Assembly: GCF_024171925.1 (NCBI RefSeq)
Contig: NZ_JAMTCO010000003.1
Span: forward strand, 434,001-498,000
DNA from: Actinokineospora diospyrosa
GTDB lineage: Bacteria; Actinomycetota; Actinomycetes; Mycobacteriales; Pseudonocardiaceae
Length of the DNA stretch: 64,000 bases
Reading direction: 5' to 3'
Shown: one piece after another, positions 44,857-56,339 of the stretch
Numbering within the stretch: the stretch's first letter is position 1
Layout of the letters: each line of letters opens with the position of its first letter
Position numbers and translations under genes: made by a program
The notes under the pieces: generated by a model
Told to the model about the DNA's origin: nothing
The model's input: only the letters and a program-made list of their open reading frames with translations
Databases searched by the model: none

Positions 44857-45639
44857 GTGGGCAGGCTGGTGCTGGCCGAGGGTGACAAGTTCGCACCCCC
44901 CGGAGTCAAGGACTTTTTCCTCCCGCCGATCTTCGGCGATGTCACCAAGCCGATGGTGCTGATGGTCCTGTCCATCGTCATCATCTCGGCGTTCTTCCTG
45001 ATCACGTCGCGGAACCTCAAGATCGTTCCCACTCGCTGGCAGTTCGCCGCCGAGTCGGTCTACGACTTCGGCCGCAACAACATCGCCCGGGAGCAGATCG
45101 GCTCGAAGGACTTCAAGCCCTTCGTCCCGCTTATTCTCACGCTGTTCACCTTCGTGTTGGTGAACAACCTCTACGGGATCATCCCCATCATCCAGTTCCC
45201 GACGATGGCGCGCTTCGGTTTCCCCCTCGCGATCGCGGTGCTGGTGGTCTACCCGGTTTACCACTACGTCGGGTTCAAGCGGCACGGCTTCGTCGGCTAC
45301 CTCAAGCACGCGACCGTCCCGCCCGGCGCGCCGACGGCGATCTACTTCCTGCTGACTCCCATCGAGTTCCTGCAGAAGTTCGTCCTGAACCCCGTCACGC
45401 TGGCGATCCGGGTGTTCGCCGCGATGTTCGCGGGCCACCTCATTCTGCTGGTGTTCACCCTTGGTGGTGAGTACCTGCTCCTGCACGCCGCCGGACCGCT
45501 CAAGCCGGTCTCGCTCGTCTCCTGGGCCTTCGCCATCGCGATGACCTTCCTGGAGGCGTTCATCCAGGTGCTGCAGGCGTACATCTTCGCGTTGCTGTCG
45601 GCCAACTACATCGGCATGGCGCTCGCCGAAGACCACTAA
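44857..45639 (+). CDS. atpB: F1Fo ATP synthase subunit a
   Basis: 260-aa membrane subunit forming the proton half-channels with the c-ring. The essential Arg lies in [18 protein letters not shown]. Five to six membrane helices; N-terminus [17 protein letters not shown] start after GGAAGGAG. The 235-bp upstream gap contains an imperfect dyad CAGGTACGTTACGTCCTG (44779-44796) and is the likely main promoter region of the atp operon. Confidence 0.97.
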   Translation: MGRLVLAEGDKFAPPGVKDFFLPPIFGDVTKPMVLMVLSIVIISAFFLITSRNLKIVPTRWQFAAESVYDFGRNNIAREQIGSKDFKPFVPLILTLFTFVLVNNLYGIIPIIQFPTMARFGFPLAIAVLVVYPVYHYVGFKRHGFVGYLKHATVPPGAPTAIYFLLTPIEFLQKFVLNPVTLAIRVFAAMFAGHLILLVFTLGGEYLLLHAAGPLKPVSLVSWAFAIAMTFLEAFIQVLQAYIFALLSANYIGMALAEDH

Positions 45640-45660
45640 GGAACACCATCAAGCCCCCGA

Positions 45661-45678
45661 TCCGCGGGTACCCGCGGA
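45661..45678. promoter_or_regulatory. Perfect 18-bp palindrome before atpE
   Basis: TCCGCGGGTACCCGCGGA is an exact palindrome in the atpB-atpE gap, 23 bp before the atpE GTG. As RNA it forms a short hairpin that could tune processing or the high translation needed for the multi-copy c subunit. Confidence 0.6.
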
Positions 45679-45701
45679 CCGAGTTGGAAAGGGATACACA
45701 A

Positions 45702-45959
45702 GTGAGCAGTGTTCTCCTCGCTCAGGAAGTCGCGACGACCGCGGGCATCAACCCGGGTCTTGCCGCCATCGGCTACGGCCTCGGCGCGATCGGCCCCGGC
45801 ATCGGCGTCGGTCTGATCTGGGCCGCGGTCATCAACGGCACCGCCCGCCAGCCGGAGGCCCAGGGCAAGCTCATGGGCATCGCCTGGACGACCTTCGTGC
45901 TCGTCGAGGTGCTCGCGCTGATCGGTCTGGTCGTCTACTTCATCGCTTCCGGCGGCTGA
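45702..45959 (+). CDS. atpE: F1Fo ATP synthase subunit c
   Basis: 85-aa hairpin of two helices forming the rotor ring. The proton-binding carboxylate is E69 in [11 protein letters not shown], and the polar loop is ARQPEAQG (R50-Q51-P52). Two Gly-rich faces ([15 protein letters not shown]) allow tight helix packing. Start at the GTG with GGAAAGGGA upstream. Confidence 0.97.
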   Translation: MSSVLLAQEVATTAGINPGLAAIGYGLGAIGPGIGVGLIWAAVINGTARQPEAQGKLMGIAWTTFVLVEVLALIGLVVYFIASGG

Positions 45960-45990
45960 TCCACAGCCCTTCGTCAGTTAGGGAGTCGAC

Positions 45991-46545
45991 GTGGTGAAGT
46001 CAGCCGCAGTGCTTTTCCTCGCCGAGGACGCGCCCAGCCCGGTCATGCCGCACATCGCCGAGGTCATCCTCGGTCTGGTGGCGTTCCTGCTCCTGCTGTT
46101 CGTGATCTCGAAGTTCGTCGCGCCCAAGTTCGAGGCCCTCTACACCGAGCGGACCGAGAAGATCCAGGGCGGGATCGAGAAGGCCGAGGCCGCGCAGAAG
46201 GAAGCCGAAGCCGCGCTGCAGCAGTACAAGGCGCAGTTGGCCGAGGCGCGGGCGGAGTCGGCGCGCATCCGCGACGACGCCAGGGCCGAGGCCGAGCAGA
46301 TCAAGGAAGAGCTGCGCGCCCAGGCCCAGGCCGAGTCCGCGCGCATCGTCGCGCAGGGCCAGGCCCAGCTGCAGGCCCAGCGGGCCCAGATCGTCGCCGA
46401 GCTGCGCGCCGAGCTGGGGCGCCAGGCCGTCGAGCTGGCAGGCCGCATCGTGGGTGAGTCCCTTGAGGACGAAGCCCGCCGTCGCGGCACGGTCGACCGG
46501 TTCCTGGCCGACCTCGACACGGTCTCCGCACCGGCGAAGCGCTAG
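45991..46545 (+). CDS. atpF: F1Fo ATP synthase subunit b
   Basis: 184 aa. One N-terminal membrane helix (EVILGLVAFLLLLFVISKFVAP), then a long charged helix rich in Ala/Glu/Gln/Arg (about 50-170) that forms the peripheral stalk. GTG start with TTAGGGAG upstream. The frame is single-subunit length. M. tuberculosis has a fused b-delta protein following atpF; here delta is a separate gene. Confidence 0.96.
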   Translation: MVKSAAVLFLAEDAPSPVMPHIAEVILGLVAFLLLLFVISKFVAPKFEALYTERTEKIQGGIEKAEAAQKEAEAALQQYKAQLAEARAESARIRDDARAEAEQIKEELRAQAQAESARIVAQGQAQLQAQRAQIVAELRAELGRQAVELAGRIVGESLEDEARRRGTVDRFLADLDTVSAPAKR

Positions 46546-46557
46546 GGGACGTCCTCG

Positions 46558-47394
46558 ATGACCTCAACTGTGACCAGCGCGCTGCACGCGGCCAGCCGGG
46601 AGGCGCTCGCCGCCGTCGAGCTCACGCTGCTCGACGTGCTCGAGGCCGCCCCGGCCGGGTCGACGACGCTGGGCGGGGAGCTCTTCGCCGTCGTCGGCCT
46701 GCTCGACCGGGAGATCGGCCTGCGCCGCACGCTGGCCGACTCCTCGACCGCGGCGGGGGCCAGGTCCCGCCTGGTCACCGACCTGCTCACCGGCAAGGTG
46801 GCCGCGGACACGCTCAAGGTGCTCACCACCGCGGCCGCGGCCCGCTGGTCGAGCCCGCGTGAACTGGTCGACGGCCTGGAGTCGCTCGCCACCACCGCCC
46901 TGCTGGTCGGGGCGGAGCGCGCGGGCAGGCTCGACGCGGTCGAGGACGAGCTGTTCCGGCTCGGCCGCATCCTCGACGACCAGAGCGAGCTCGAGCAGGT
47001 GCTCGGCGACCGCAACGGCAGCGTCGAGGGCAAGCTCGCCCTCGTCCGCGAACTCATCGGGGCCAAGGTGGACGCCACCACCGAGACCCTGGTGGAGAAC
47101 CTGGTCGCGCAGCCGCGCGGCCGGTCGCTGGTGCCCGGCCTGGAGGCGCTCGCCGCCGAGGCGGCGCGGCGCAGGGAGCGGTCGGTGGCCCACGTGGTGT
47201 CCGCGGGCGCGCTCTCCGCCGAGCAGCAGGACCGGCTCGCGGCGACCCTGCAGCGGATCTACTCGCGGCCCATCGCGCTGCACCTGGAGATCGACCCCGG
47301 CATCGGCGGTGGCCTGGTCATCAAGGTCGGCGACGAGGTCATCGACGGCAGCACCTCAGGACAGCTCGACGCGCTGCGGCGTCGGTTCTCCTGA
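46558..47394 (+). CDS. atpH: F1Fo ATP synthase subunit delta
   Basis: 278 aa, longer than the about 180-aa E. coli delta. The C-terminal 180 residues hold the delta core ending in IDPGIGGGLVIKVGDEVIDGS. The N-terminal extension (about 1-95) is helical and typical of actinobacterial delta. It joins the peripheral stalk to F1. ATG start 12 bp after atpF. Confidence 0.94.
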   Translation: MTSTVTSALHAASREALAAVELTLLDVLEAAPAGSTTLGGELFAVVGLLDREIGLRRTLADSSTAAGARSRLVTDLLTGKVAADTLKVLTTAAAARWSSPRELVDGLESLATTALLVGAERAGRLDAVEDELFRLGRILDDQSELEQVLGDRNGSVEGKLALVRELIGAKVDATTETLVENLVAQPRGRSLVPGLEALAAEAARRRERSVAHVVSAGALSAEQQDRLAATLQRIYSRPIALHLEIDPGIGGGLVIKVGDEVIDGSTSGQLDALRRRFS

Positions 47395-47437
47395 CCCCTA
47401 ACTTCCCCCGAAGCAACGAAGTGAGAGCAGGAACGAC

Positions 47438-49075
47438 ATGGCGGAGCTGACGATCTCGTCGGACGAGATCCGCAGTGCGATCGAGAACTACGTCTCCAGC
47501 TACTCCCCGGACGTCAACCGGGAAGAGGTCGGAACGGTTTCCGACACCGGCGACGGCATCGCCCACGTGGAGGGCCTGCCCTCGGCCATGGCCAACGAGC
47601 TGCTGGCCTTCCCGGGCGGCATCGTCGGCGTGGCGCTGAACCTCGACGCGCGCGAGCTCGGTGTCGCCATCCTCGGTGACTACGACAAGATCGAGGAGGG
47701 CCAGGAGGTCAAGCGGACCGGCAAGGTCCTCTCGGTCCCCGTCGGCGACGCCTTCCTCGGCCGGGTCATCGACCCGCTGGGCAACCCGATCGACGGCCTC
47801 GGCGAGATCGCCGCGACCGGCGAGCGCGTGCTCGAGCTGCAGGCGGCCACCGTGGTGCAGCGCCAGCCGGTCGAGGAGCCGCTGCAGACCGGCATCAAGG
47901 CCATCGACTCGATGACCCCGATCGGCCGCGGCCAGCGCCAGCTGATCATCGGTGACCGCAAGACCGGCAAGACCGCGGTCTGCGTCGACACGATCATCAA
48001 CCAGAAGAAGGCCTGGGCGACCGGCGACCCGAAGCAGCAGGTCCGCTGCATCTACGTCGCGGTCGGCCAGAAGGGCTCCACCATCGCGGGCGTCAAGTCC
48101 GCGCTGGAGGACGCTGGCGCGCTGGAGTACACCACCATCGTCGCCGCCCCCGCCTCGGACTCCGCGGGCTTCAAGTGGCTGGCGCCCTACACCGGCTCTG
48201 CCATCGGTCAGGACTGGATGTACCAGGGCAAGCACGTCCTGATCATCTTCGACGACCTGACCAAGCAGGCCGAGGCCTACCGCGCGATCTCGCTGCTGCT
48301 GCGCCGCCCGCCGGGCCGCGAGGCCTACCCCGGCGACGTCTTCTACTTGCACTCCCGCCTGCTGGAGCGCTGCGCGAAGCTCTCCGACGAGCTCGGTGGC
48401 GGCTCGATGACCGGTCTGCCGATCATCGAGACCAAGGCGAACGACATCTCCGCCTACATCCCCACCAACGTCATCTCCATCACCGACGGCCAGTGCTTCC
48501 TGGAGTCCGACCTGTTCAACGCGGGTCAGCGCCCGGCGGTCAACGTCGGCACCTCGGTGTCGCGCGTCGGTGGCGCCGCGCAGACCAAGGCGATGAAGTC
48601 GATCTCCGGCACGCTGCGCCTGGAGCTGGCCCAGTTCCGCGAGCTGGAGGCGTTCGCCGCCTTCGCCTCCGACCTGGACGCCACCTCCAAGGCCCAGCTG
48701 GAGCGCGGCACCCGGATGATGGAGCTGCTCAAGCAGGGCCAGTACGCGCCGCTGCCGGTCGAGGAGCAGATCGTCTCGATCTACGTCGGCACCAAGGGCT
48801 TCCTCGACTCGCTCGCCGTGGCCGACGTGCGCCGCTTCGAGTCCGAGCTGCACGAGCACCTGCGCCACCGGCACGCCGGTGTGCTGGAGGAGATCCGCAT
48901 CTCCGGCAAGTTCTCCCCGGAGAACGAGGAGCGCCTGGTCGCCGCCGTCACCGCGTTCAAGGACTCGTTCACCGCGGGCACCGCGGCGGGGACCGACACC
49001 GCGGCCGACGCGCTCGACGCCAACGAGGTGGGCCAGGAGACCGTCAAGGTCAACAAGTCCGCCCCGGCGGAGTAG
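47438..49075 (+). CDS. atpA: F1Fo ATP synthase subunit alpha
   Basis: 545 aa. N-terminal beta-barrel, nucleotide domain with P-loop [10 protein letters not shown], and the helical C-terminal domain. An about 30-residue C-terminal extension ([20 protein letters not shown]) is present; actinobacterial alpha subunits have such tails, which in mycobacteria suppress ATP hydrolysis. ATG start after GAGAGCAGG. Confidence 0.97.
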   Translation: MAELTISSDEIRSAIENYVSSYSPDVNREEVGTVSDTGDGIAHVEGLPSAMANELLAFPGGIVGVALNLDARELGVAILGDYDKIEEGQEVKRTGKVLSVPVGDAFLGRVIDPLGNPIDGLGEIAATGERVLELQAATVVQRQPVEEPLQTGIKAIDSMTPIGRGQRQLIIGDRKTGKTAVCVDTIINQKKAWATGDPKQQVRCIYVAVGQKGSTIAGVKSALEDAGALEYTTIVAAPASDSAGFKWLAPYTGSAIGQDWMYQGKHVLIIFDDLTKQAEAYRAISLLLRRPPGREAYPGDVFYLHSRLLERCAKLSDELGGGSMTGLPIIETKANDISAYIPTNVISITDGQCFLESDLFNAGQRPAVNVGTSVSRVGGAAQTKAMKSISGTLRLELAQFRELEAFAAFASDLDATSKAQLERGTRMMELLKQGQYAPLPVEEQIVSIYVGTKGFLDSLAVADVRRFESELHEHLRHRHAGVLEEIRISGKFSPENEERLVAAVTAFKDSFTAGTAAGTDTAADALDANEVGQETVKVNKSAPAE

Positions 49076-49085
49076 GCGGCCCGCC

Positions 49086-51451
<2,366 letters not shown>

Positions 51452-51467
51452 GCTAGAGCAGAACGCG

Positions 51468-51506
51468 CGAACGGGCCGGTGTCCTCAGTGGACACCGGCC
51501 CGTTCG
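51468..51506. terminator. Strong bidirectional hairpin terminator after atpD
   Basis: CGAACGGGCCGGTGTCC (51468-51484) pairs perfectly with GGACACCGGCCCGTTCG (51490-51506) around a 5-base loop: a 17-bp stem between the convergent atpD and the next gene. Confidence 0.9.
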
Positions 51507-51513
51507 CGTTGGT

Positions 51514-52869
51514 TCACTGCCGCAGCAGGCTGTGCACCTCGGAGCGGCCCTCGGGGGTGAGCAGCTGCACGGCTGTGGCGTTCGGTGGGAAGACCGCCGC
51601 GTCGGTGCCCGCGTCGATCCACCCGCTCAGGGTGTCGCCGGTCTGGGTCTGGTAGCTCAGCTTCATCCCCGGCGCCACAGCGAAGTAGCCCGACTCGCCG
51701 GGCAGGACGCAGGTGCCGACCAGCCCGCCGCCATCGCGGTGAACCGGGTCGCAGGACGTCCAGCGGGTGATGGTGCCCGCCGCGTCGCGTTCGGCCAGGA
51801 ACAGGTGGCTCATGATGAAGGTGGTCACCACTTCCACCGCCACGACGCTGCCACCGGTGGGCCGGTCGACGACGAACTGGGCCCCGGTCGGTGAGACGCC
51901 CGCCAGCGGGTCGAGCAGTCCTTCCGCCGTGAGCGTTTCGTGGATGTTGTCGCCTAGTGGGCGGGCTGTGCTGCCGCCGACCCGGTAGATGTCGGTGGGC
52001 TTGGTGCGCAGGACATTCTCGGGAACCGGTTTGGCCTGCCGATCGGTGCCCAGCGACCACCGGGTGCTGGGCAGCGTCGTCAGGGTCTGGTCGTAGCCCG
52101 CCTTCGCCGGGTCGCCGGTGACGACGCGGATCTCCTCCGGCGGTGTCCGGTCGGCGGCCTGGCCCAACCACACCCCCTTGCGTTCGACCATCGGCGTCCA
52201 CAGGCGCCCGGGCTTGCCCGTGGCGGTGATGTACGTCCACCCGGGCGAGACGCTCAGATTGTCGGCGCCCATCGCGATGATGTCGCGGTTGTGTGGGCCA
52301 TAGATGAACGCGAACCCCCGCGGCGGCGTGCTGTAGGGCTGGGGGAAGGAGTTCACCAGCACGGGTTTGGTCCCGACCAGCAGGCCGACCACGCTGCGCT
52401 GCACGGCGCGCATGTCCACCACGCGACCGTCCGGGTGGTACTCGACGCCGTCGTCGGGCTCCACCACCTGCACCACCACCGCGACCTTGCCCGCGTCGGT
52501 CGTGCCCGCCCAGTAGACGCGTGGACGGCCGACCCGGGCCTTGTCCGGCTCGTTGGGCATGCCCTTGTCGAAGGCCGCCACGGCGGCGTCCAGGTAGGCG
52601 TGGTCGGTCGCCAGGTCACCGCGGGTCGGCGCGGTCAGCATCTGGTTGGTCGCTGTGGTGATCTGCGGGGCGGCGTCGTCGTGTCCGTTCAGCTCGACCA
52701 CGGCGGTGCCCGCCGCCGCGATGACCACGGCCGTGGCCCCGGCCAGCAGCACCCGCTTGCGCACGCGGCGCCGCTTGCCGCCGCGCAGGACGTCGGCGGT
52801 GAACCCGGGTCGGGTGCCGAGGCCGTCGGTGGCCGCGCGCAGCGCGCGGGCCAGGTCGGTCGTGTCCAT
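51514..52869 (-). CDS. CU044_5270-type membrane-anchored protein, partner of ECF sigma
   Basis: 451 aa. A short cytosolic N-terminus (about 1-38, TDLARALRAATDG...RRVRKR) could serve as an anti-sigma-like contact. One membrane helix (VLLAGATAVVIAAAGTAVV) and a large extracytoplasmic domain of unknown function follow, with Trp- and Gly-rich strands. It begins 3 bp after the sigma-factor gene stops. Genes of this kind are found beside SigE-family ECF sigma factors in actinobacteria. Confidence 0.75.
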   Translation of the reverse strand: MDTTDLARALRAATDGLGTRPGFTADVLRGGKRRRVRKRVLLAGATAVVIAAAGTAVVELNGHDDAAPQITTATNQMLTAPTRGDLATDHAYLDAAVAAFDKGMPNEPDKARVGRPRVYWAGTTDAGKVAVVVQVVEPDDGVEYHPDGRVVDMRAVQRSVVGLLVGTKPVLVNSFPQPYSTPPRGFAFIYGPHNRDIIAMGADNLSVSPGWTYITATGKPGRLWTPMVERKGVWLGQAADRTPPEEIRVVTGDPAKAGYDQTLTTLPSTRWSLGTDRQAKPVPENVLRTKPTDIYRVGGSTARPLGDNIHETLTAEGLLDPLAGVSPTGAQFVVDRPTGGSVVAVEVVTTFIMSHLFLAERDAAGTITRWTSCDPVHRDGGGLVGTCVLPGESGYFAVAPGMKLSYQTQTGDTLSGWIDAGTDAAVFPPNATAVQLLTPEGRSEVHSLLRQ

Positions 52870-52872
52870 GTC

Positions 52873-53382
52873 TCAGCCCCTCGTCATGTCGTGTTCGGCG
52901 AGCAGGTCGCGCAGTCGCGCGACCCCCCGGGCGGTCTGGCTCTTGACCGTCCCCGGCGACACCCCCAGTGCCGCCGCGGTGTCGGCCTCCGACAGGTCGT
53001 CGAAGAAGCGCAGCACCAGTACCGCCCGCACCCGCACCGGCAGTTCGCCCAGCGCCCTGGCCACCCGGTCGCGGTCGAGGACGGCACCTTCGTGACCGCC
53101 CACCCCCGGTTCGCCCACCTGCTCCAACGGCGCCTCGCGCACCCGCCGCGACCGCGTCCGCCACCGGTTCGCCGCCGCGTTGGCCAGCGCGGCGCGCACG
53201 TACGGCTCCAGGTCGCCGCGGACCCTGCGGTGCCGGGCGTAGACGCGCTCCAGGACGTCCTGGAGCAGGTCCTCGGCCGCGGCCCGGTCACCGGCGCAGA
53301 GCAGGTACGCGGTGCGCAGCAGCGCGGTGGACCGGTGCGCGACGAAGTCGGCGAACTCGCTGTCCGGTCTGATCGTGCTCAC
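52873..53382 (-). CDS. SigE-family ECF RNA polymerase sigma factor
   Basis: 169 aa. Region 2 ([43 protein letters not shown]) and region 4 ([46 protein letters not shown]) are complete. Start at the GTG at 53382; upstream sequence lacks sigma-like features. Divergent from atpC with 119 bp between, and co-transcribed with the membrane-anchored partner. The pair sits inside the ATP synthase locus. Confidence 0.92.
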   Translation of the reverse strand: MSTIRPDSEFADFVAHRSTALLRTAYLLCAGDRAAAEDLLQDVLERVYARHRRVRGDLEPYVRAALANAAANRWRTRSRRVREAPLEQVGEPGVGGHEGAVLDRDRVARALGELPVRVRAVLVLRFFDDLSEADTAAALGVSPGTVKSQTARGVARLRDLLAEHDMTRG

Positions 53383-53501
53383 CCCCTGTGTTCGTCTCGT
53401 TCTCGTCTGGTCTTGCGCCTGCTCTGACACCGGGCTGGCTGGGGCGGTTGTCAGGAGGCCGACTAGACTGGCGGACAACCGCGAGCTGTGAGGAGATACG
53501 C

Positions 53502-53867
53502 GTGGCTGAGATGTCGGTCCAACTGGTCGCCGTGGAACGACGCCTGTGGTCGGGCACCGGCACGTTCGTCGTCGCGCAGACCACCGAGGGCGAGATCGGG
53601 ATCCTGCCCGGTCACGAGCCGGTCCTCGGCCAGCTCGTGCACGGCGGCGTCGTGAAGATCGTCACCACCGACGGCGAGACCATCACCGCCGCGGTCTACG
53701 GCGGCTTCCTCTCGGTCACCGCCGACGCGGTCAGCATCCTCGCCGAGTCCGCCGAGCTCTCCCACGAGATCGACGTGGACAAGGCCCGCGCCGACCTCGC
53801 GACCCAAGACCCCGAACAGCGCGACCGCGCCGCGGCGAGCCTGCGCGCCGCCGGGCAGCCCGCCTGA
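53502..53867 (+). CDS. atpC: F1Fo ATP synthase subunit epsilon
   Basis: 121 aa: N-terminal beta-sandwich ([52 protein letters not shown]) and a short C-terminal helix pair. It inhibits ATP hydrolysis and couples rotation. GTG start with GAGGAGA upstream and a -10-like TAGACT at 53464. It is about 2 kb from atpD and must be transcribed from its own promoter, which could unbalance epsilon dosage. Confidence 0.95.
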   Translation: MAEMSVQLVAVERRLWSGTGTFVVAQTTEGEIGILPGHEPVLGQLVHGGVVKIVTTDGETITAAVYGGFLSVTADAVSILAESAELSHEIDVDKARADLATQDPEQRDRAAASLRAAGQPA

Positions 53868-53894
53868 TGTCGGCCTAGCGGGCAGGGGGCGGCC

Positions 53895-54332
53895 GTGGAC
53901 ATGAGCGTGCTTGTCGTGGCGCTCTTGGCCGCCGTCCTGCTCGTGCTGCTCCTGCTCGTAGGCCGTCGCGTCCGCCTCTTGCGGGCAGGCGGCATCCACG
54001 TGGCCCTGCGCACCAGGATCGACGAATCCGGCAAGGGTTGGGCCTGGGGCGTCGGCCGCTACAACGGCGACGAGTTCGCCTGGTTCCGCGCGATCAGCCT
54101 CCGAGCGGGCCCGGACCAGGTCCTGCGCCGCGAAGGCCTCGAGATCGCCGCCCGGCGCGAGCCGGACCACGGCGAGACCCCAAATCTGCCGTCGGGATCG
54201 CGCGTGTTGCGCTTCGACCCGCCTGGGGGGCTCCCCGCGGTCGAGGTGGCGATGGGACCGGACGCGCTGACCGGGTTCCTCTCCTGGATGGAGAGTGCCC
54301 CACCCGGCAGCCGCCTGCCGTGGGCTAGCTGA
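53895..54332 (+). CDS. DUF2550 family membrane protein
   Basis: 145 aa. One N-terminal membrane helix (VLVVALLAAVLLVLLLLVG), then a conserved cytosolic domain (GGIHVALRTR, GWAWGVGRYNGDEFAWFRA, GPDALTGFLSWMES). Matches the DUF2550 protein that follows atpC in mycobacteria (Rv1312 position). Function unknown. GTG start option at 53895, 27 bp after atpC, so the two form an operon. Confidence 0.88.
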   Translation: MDMSVLVVALLAAVLLVLLLLVGRRVRLLRAGGIHVALRTRIDESGKGWAWGVGRYNGDEFAWFRAISLRAGPDQVLRREGLEIAARREPDHGETPNLPSGSRVLRFDPPGGLPAVEVAMGPDALTGFLSWMESAPPGSRLPWAS

Positions 54333-54717
54333 CCGCCTGCATCCGCAGCCAGTGCAACACCCACTCGCCGGTCCTCTCTTGGCGCACGCCGAGCACGTCT
54401 TCTTCTGCCAATGGCGCCGCGACCACCGCGGTGGTGCCGTCGTGCAACCGCCCGAACACCAGCGCCCTCGGTGTCCCGACCTCCAGGCACAGCGATGACC
54501 GGCTGAGGCTGTCGCGCCACCGCAGCAGCCGCGCGCACGCCTGGGCGCGTTCGCCCGAGACGTAGACCTCCACGTGCCCCGCACCGGTCCCGGTCGCGGA
54601 CACGTCGACGCTGCCCACCTGCAGGGTCGTGTGCCGGTCGAGGTGCTCGCGCACCGATCCGACCAGCCTGGTCAGCTCGCCCCACAGGTCGGTGCGCGTG
54701 TCGAGCGTGGTCGTCAT
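54325..54717 (-). CDS. Small protein of unknown function
   Basis: 130 aa, soluble. Segments include VSVRE-type helices at the N-terminus, SATGTGAGHVEVYVSGERAQACARLL, and a C-terminal EWVLHWLRMQAVS. I do not recognise a family. ATG start; divergent from the XRE/TPR regulator 240 bp away, which makes it a candidate target. Convergent with DUF2550, overlapping its 3' end by 8 bp. Confidence 0.6.
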   Translation of the reverse strand: MTTTLDTRTDLWGELTRLVGSVREHLDRHTTLQVGSVDVSATGTGAGHVEVYVSGERAQACARLLRWRDSLSRSSLCLEVGTPRALVFGRLHDGTTAVVAAPLAEEDVLGVRQERTGEWVLHWLRMQAVS

Positions 54718-54957
54718 GCCGGGGTGCCTCCGCTTGCGTTCGTCCGCTCGGTCCGGACCGAGCGTGCCGTGCTCGGCGGACCCCGGGCGAGACCACGACC
54801 CGGTTCCCGTGCTCGCAACGTGGCCCGGTTGTCGTGGCGTCACCGGCTTGATATGCCGGGCATATACCTCGCGCTTCTTCCCGTGACCCGGCCCCACCGG
54901 TGTTGTTACCGTGGGTGCCTGGTCGGCTACCAGGGCCGACCCGCCCAGGGAGCGGAC

Positions 54958-56289
54958 ATGTGGCGCGACCAGCACGAGCGGCCTGACCCGGCGATCTGGG
55001 AGCTGCCCGCCATGCGCACCGCACTGGCCCGCCGCGACATCACGGCGGTGTACCGGCTGCTCAAGCGGCACGGCGTCTCCCAACGGCGGATCGCCCACCT
55101 GACCGGCCAAGCCCAACCCGAGATATCTGTGATCGCGCGCGGTAGGCAGGTGATGTCCTACGACGTGCTCGACCGGATCGCCGACGGGATGGGGATTCCG
55201 CGTGGGCACATGGGCTTGGCCTACGGCGCACCGGCGGAGCCCACGAGCGAGGCGAAGGACAGGGCGGTGGGCGGGGGAATGGACGGGGTGGTGGACGTGC
55301 CGGATCGACGGGAGTTCATGGGGCTGTTGGCCAAGGTCGCGATGGGGGCGGCGGTGACGACGGCGGACCTGGCGCTGCTGGCCAATCCCGCGGTCGCCAC
55401 GCCCGCGCCCAGCCGGGTCGGGGCGACCGAGGTTGAGCAGTTGCGGGATCTGACCCGGGTGTTGTGGGCGCAGGAGAAGGCGCTGGGCGGCGGTGCCGTG
55501 CGCGAGGCGGTGATCGCACAGCTCGGGTGGGCGCGGGGGCTGCTGCGGGCCGAGCACACCGACGAGGTCGACCGGGAACTGCACGCGGTGTTGTCGGACC
55601 TGTTCGCCCTGGCCGGTTGGGCCTCCCACGATGTCGGCTTGCCCGGAGCCGCCTTGCGCTACCTGGGGCAGGCCGTGACCACGGCCAAGGAGGCCGATGA
55701 TCCGGTTCGAACCGCCCTGGCGCTGGGGAAGGTCGGGCGTGTCTACACCCACCAGGGTGCCTTCGGCGAGGCACGGGATGTGATCGGACTGGGCATGGTC
55801 GTCGCCGAGAAGTCTGGTTCAGGGGAACTCGCGGCCCAGTTGTTGTGCAACCAAGCTCGCGCGCACGCCCATGCGGGCGCGGCCGTCCACGCCACTGAAT
55901 CACTCGACCGCGCAGGTGGTGCGCTCGCTGATGTCCGCGAGCCACTCACCGTTCCTGACGCGACCTTCGGCGGCGCACTGCTGGCCAGCGAGCGCGGACG
56001 TGTTCTCACCACCCTCACCATCCACGACCGCCGCTATGCCGCCGAAGCGATTGAGACCCTGTCCGCCTCCACGCAGCGCACCGATCCCGCTCGCGCCAAA
56101 CGCCTGGCGTTCGGTCTCACCGAGCTCGCCACCTGTCATCTCCGGGGCGGCGACACCAACACCGGTCTCCGCCTGGGGCACCAGGTCGTCGACATGGCCG
56201 CCGGTATCCGCTCCAACCGGCTGACCGAGCACCTCAAGCTGCTCCGCGCGGCCGCCCACCGCCAACCCGAGTTGGCGCAGCGCATCTAA
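54958..56289 (+). CDS. XRE-type helix-turn-helix regulator with TPR domain and internal Tat-like segment
   Basis: 443 aa. N-terminal Cro/C1-type helix-turn-helix (VYRLLKRHGVSQRRIAHLTGQAQPEISVI). Residues about 117-150 read RREFMGLLAKVAMGAAVTTADLALLANPAVATPA, an Arg-Arg followed by a hydrophobic stretch, like a twin-arginine signal but internal. The rest (about 165-440) is TPR-like helical repeats typical of actinobacterial peptide- or TPR-regulated XRE proteins. ATG start. A strong terminator follows. Divergent from a small unknown gene. Confidence 0.82.
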   Translation: MWRDQHERPDPAIWELPAMRTALARRDITAVYRLLKRHGVSQRRIAHLTGQAQPEISVIARGRQVMSYDVLDRIADGMGIPRGHMGLAYGAPAEPTSEAKDRAVGGGMDGVVDVPDRREFMGLLAKVAMGAAVTTADLALLANPAVATPAPSRVGATEVEQLRDLTRVLWAQEKALGGGAVREAVIAQLGWARGLLRAEHTDEVDRELHAVLSDLFALAGWASHDVGLPGAALRYLGQAVTTAKEADDPVRTALALGKVGRVYTHQGAFGEARDVIGLGMVVAEKSGSGELAAQLLCNQARAHAHAGAAVHATESLDRAGGALADVREPLTVPDATFGGALLASERGRVLTTLTIHDRRYAAEAIETLSASTQRTDPARAKRLAFGLTELATCHLRGGDTNTGLRLGHQVVDMAAGIRSNRLTEHLKLLRAAAHRQPELAQRI

Positions 56290-56295
56290 CGAGAG

Positions 56296-56324
56296 CGGGC
56301 CGCCCCCAACGTGGGGGCGGCCCG
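56296..56324. terminator. Bidirectional hairpin terminator between XRE regulator and ggt
   Basis: CGGGCCGCCCCC and GGGGGCGGCCCG form a perfect 12-bp stem with a 5-base loop, followed on the plus strand by TTTGCG. Serves two convergent genes. Confidence 0.9.
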
Positions 56325-56339
56325 TTTGCGTGCAGTGGA

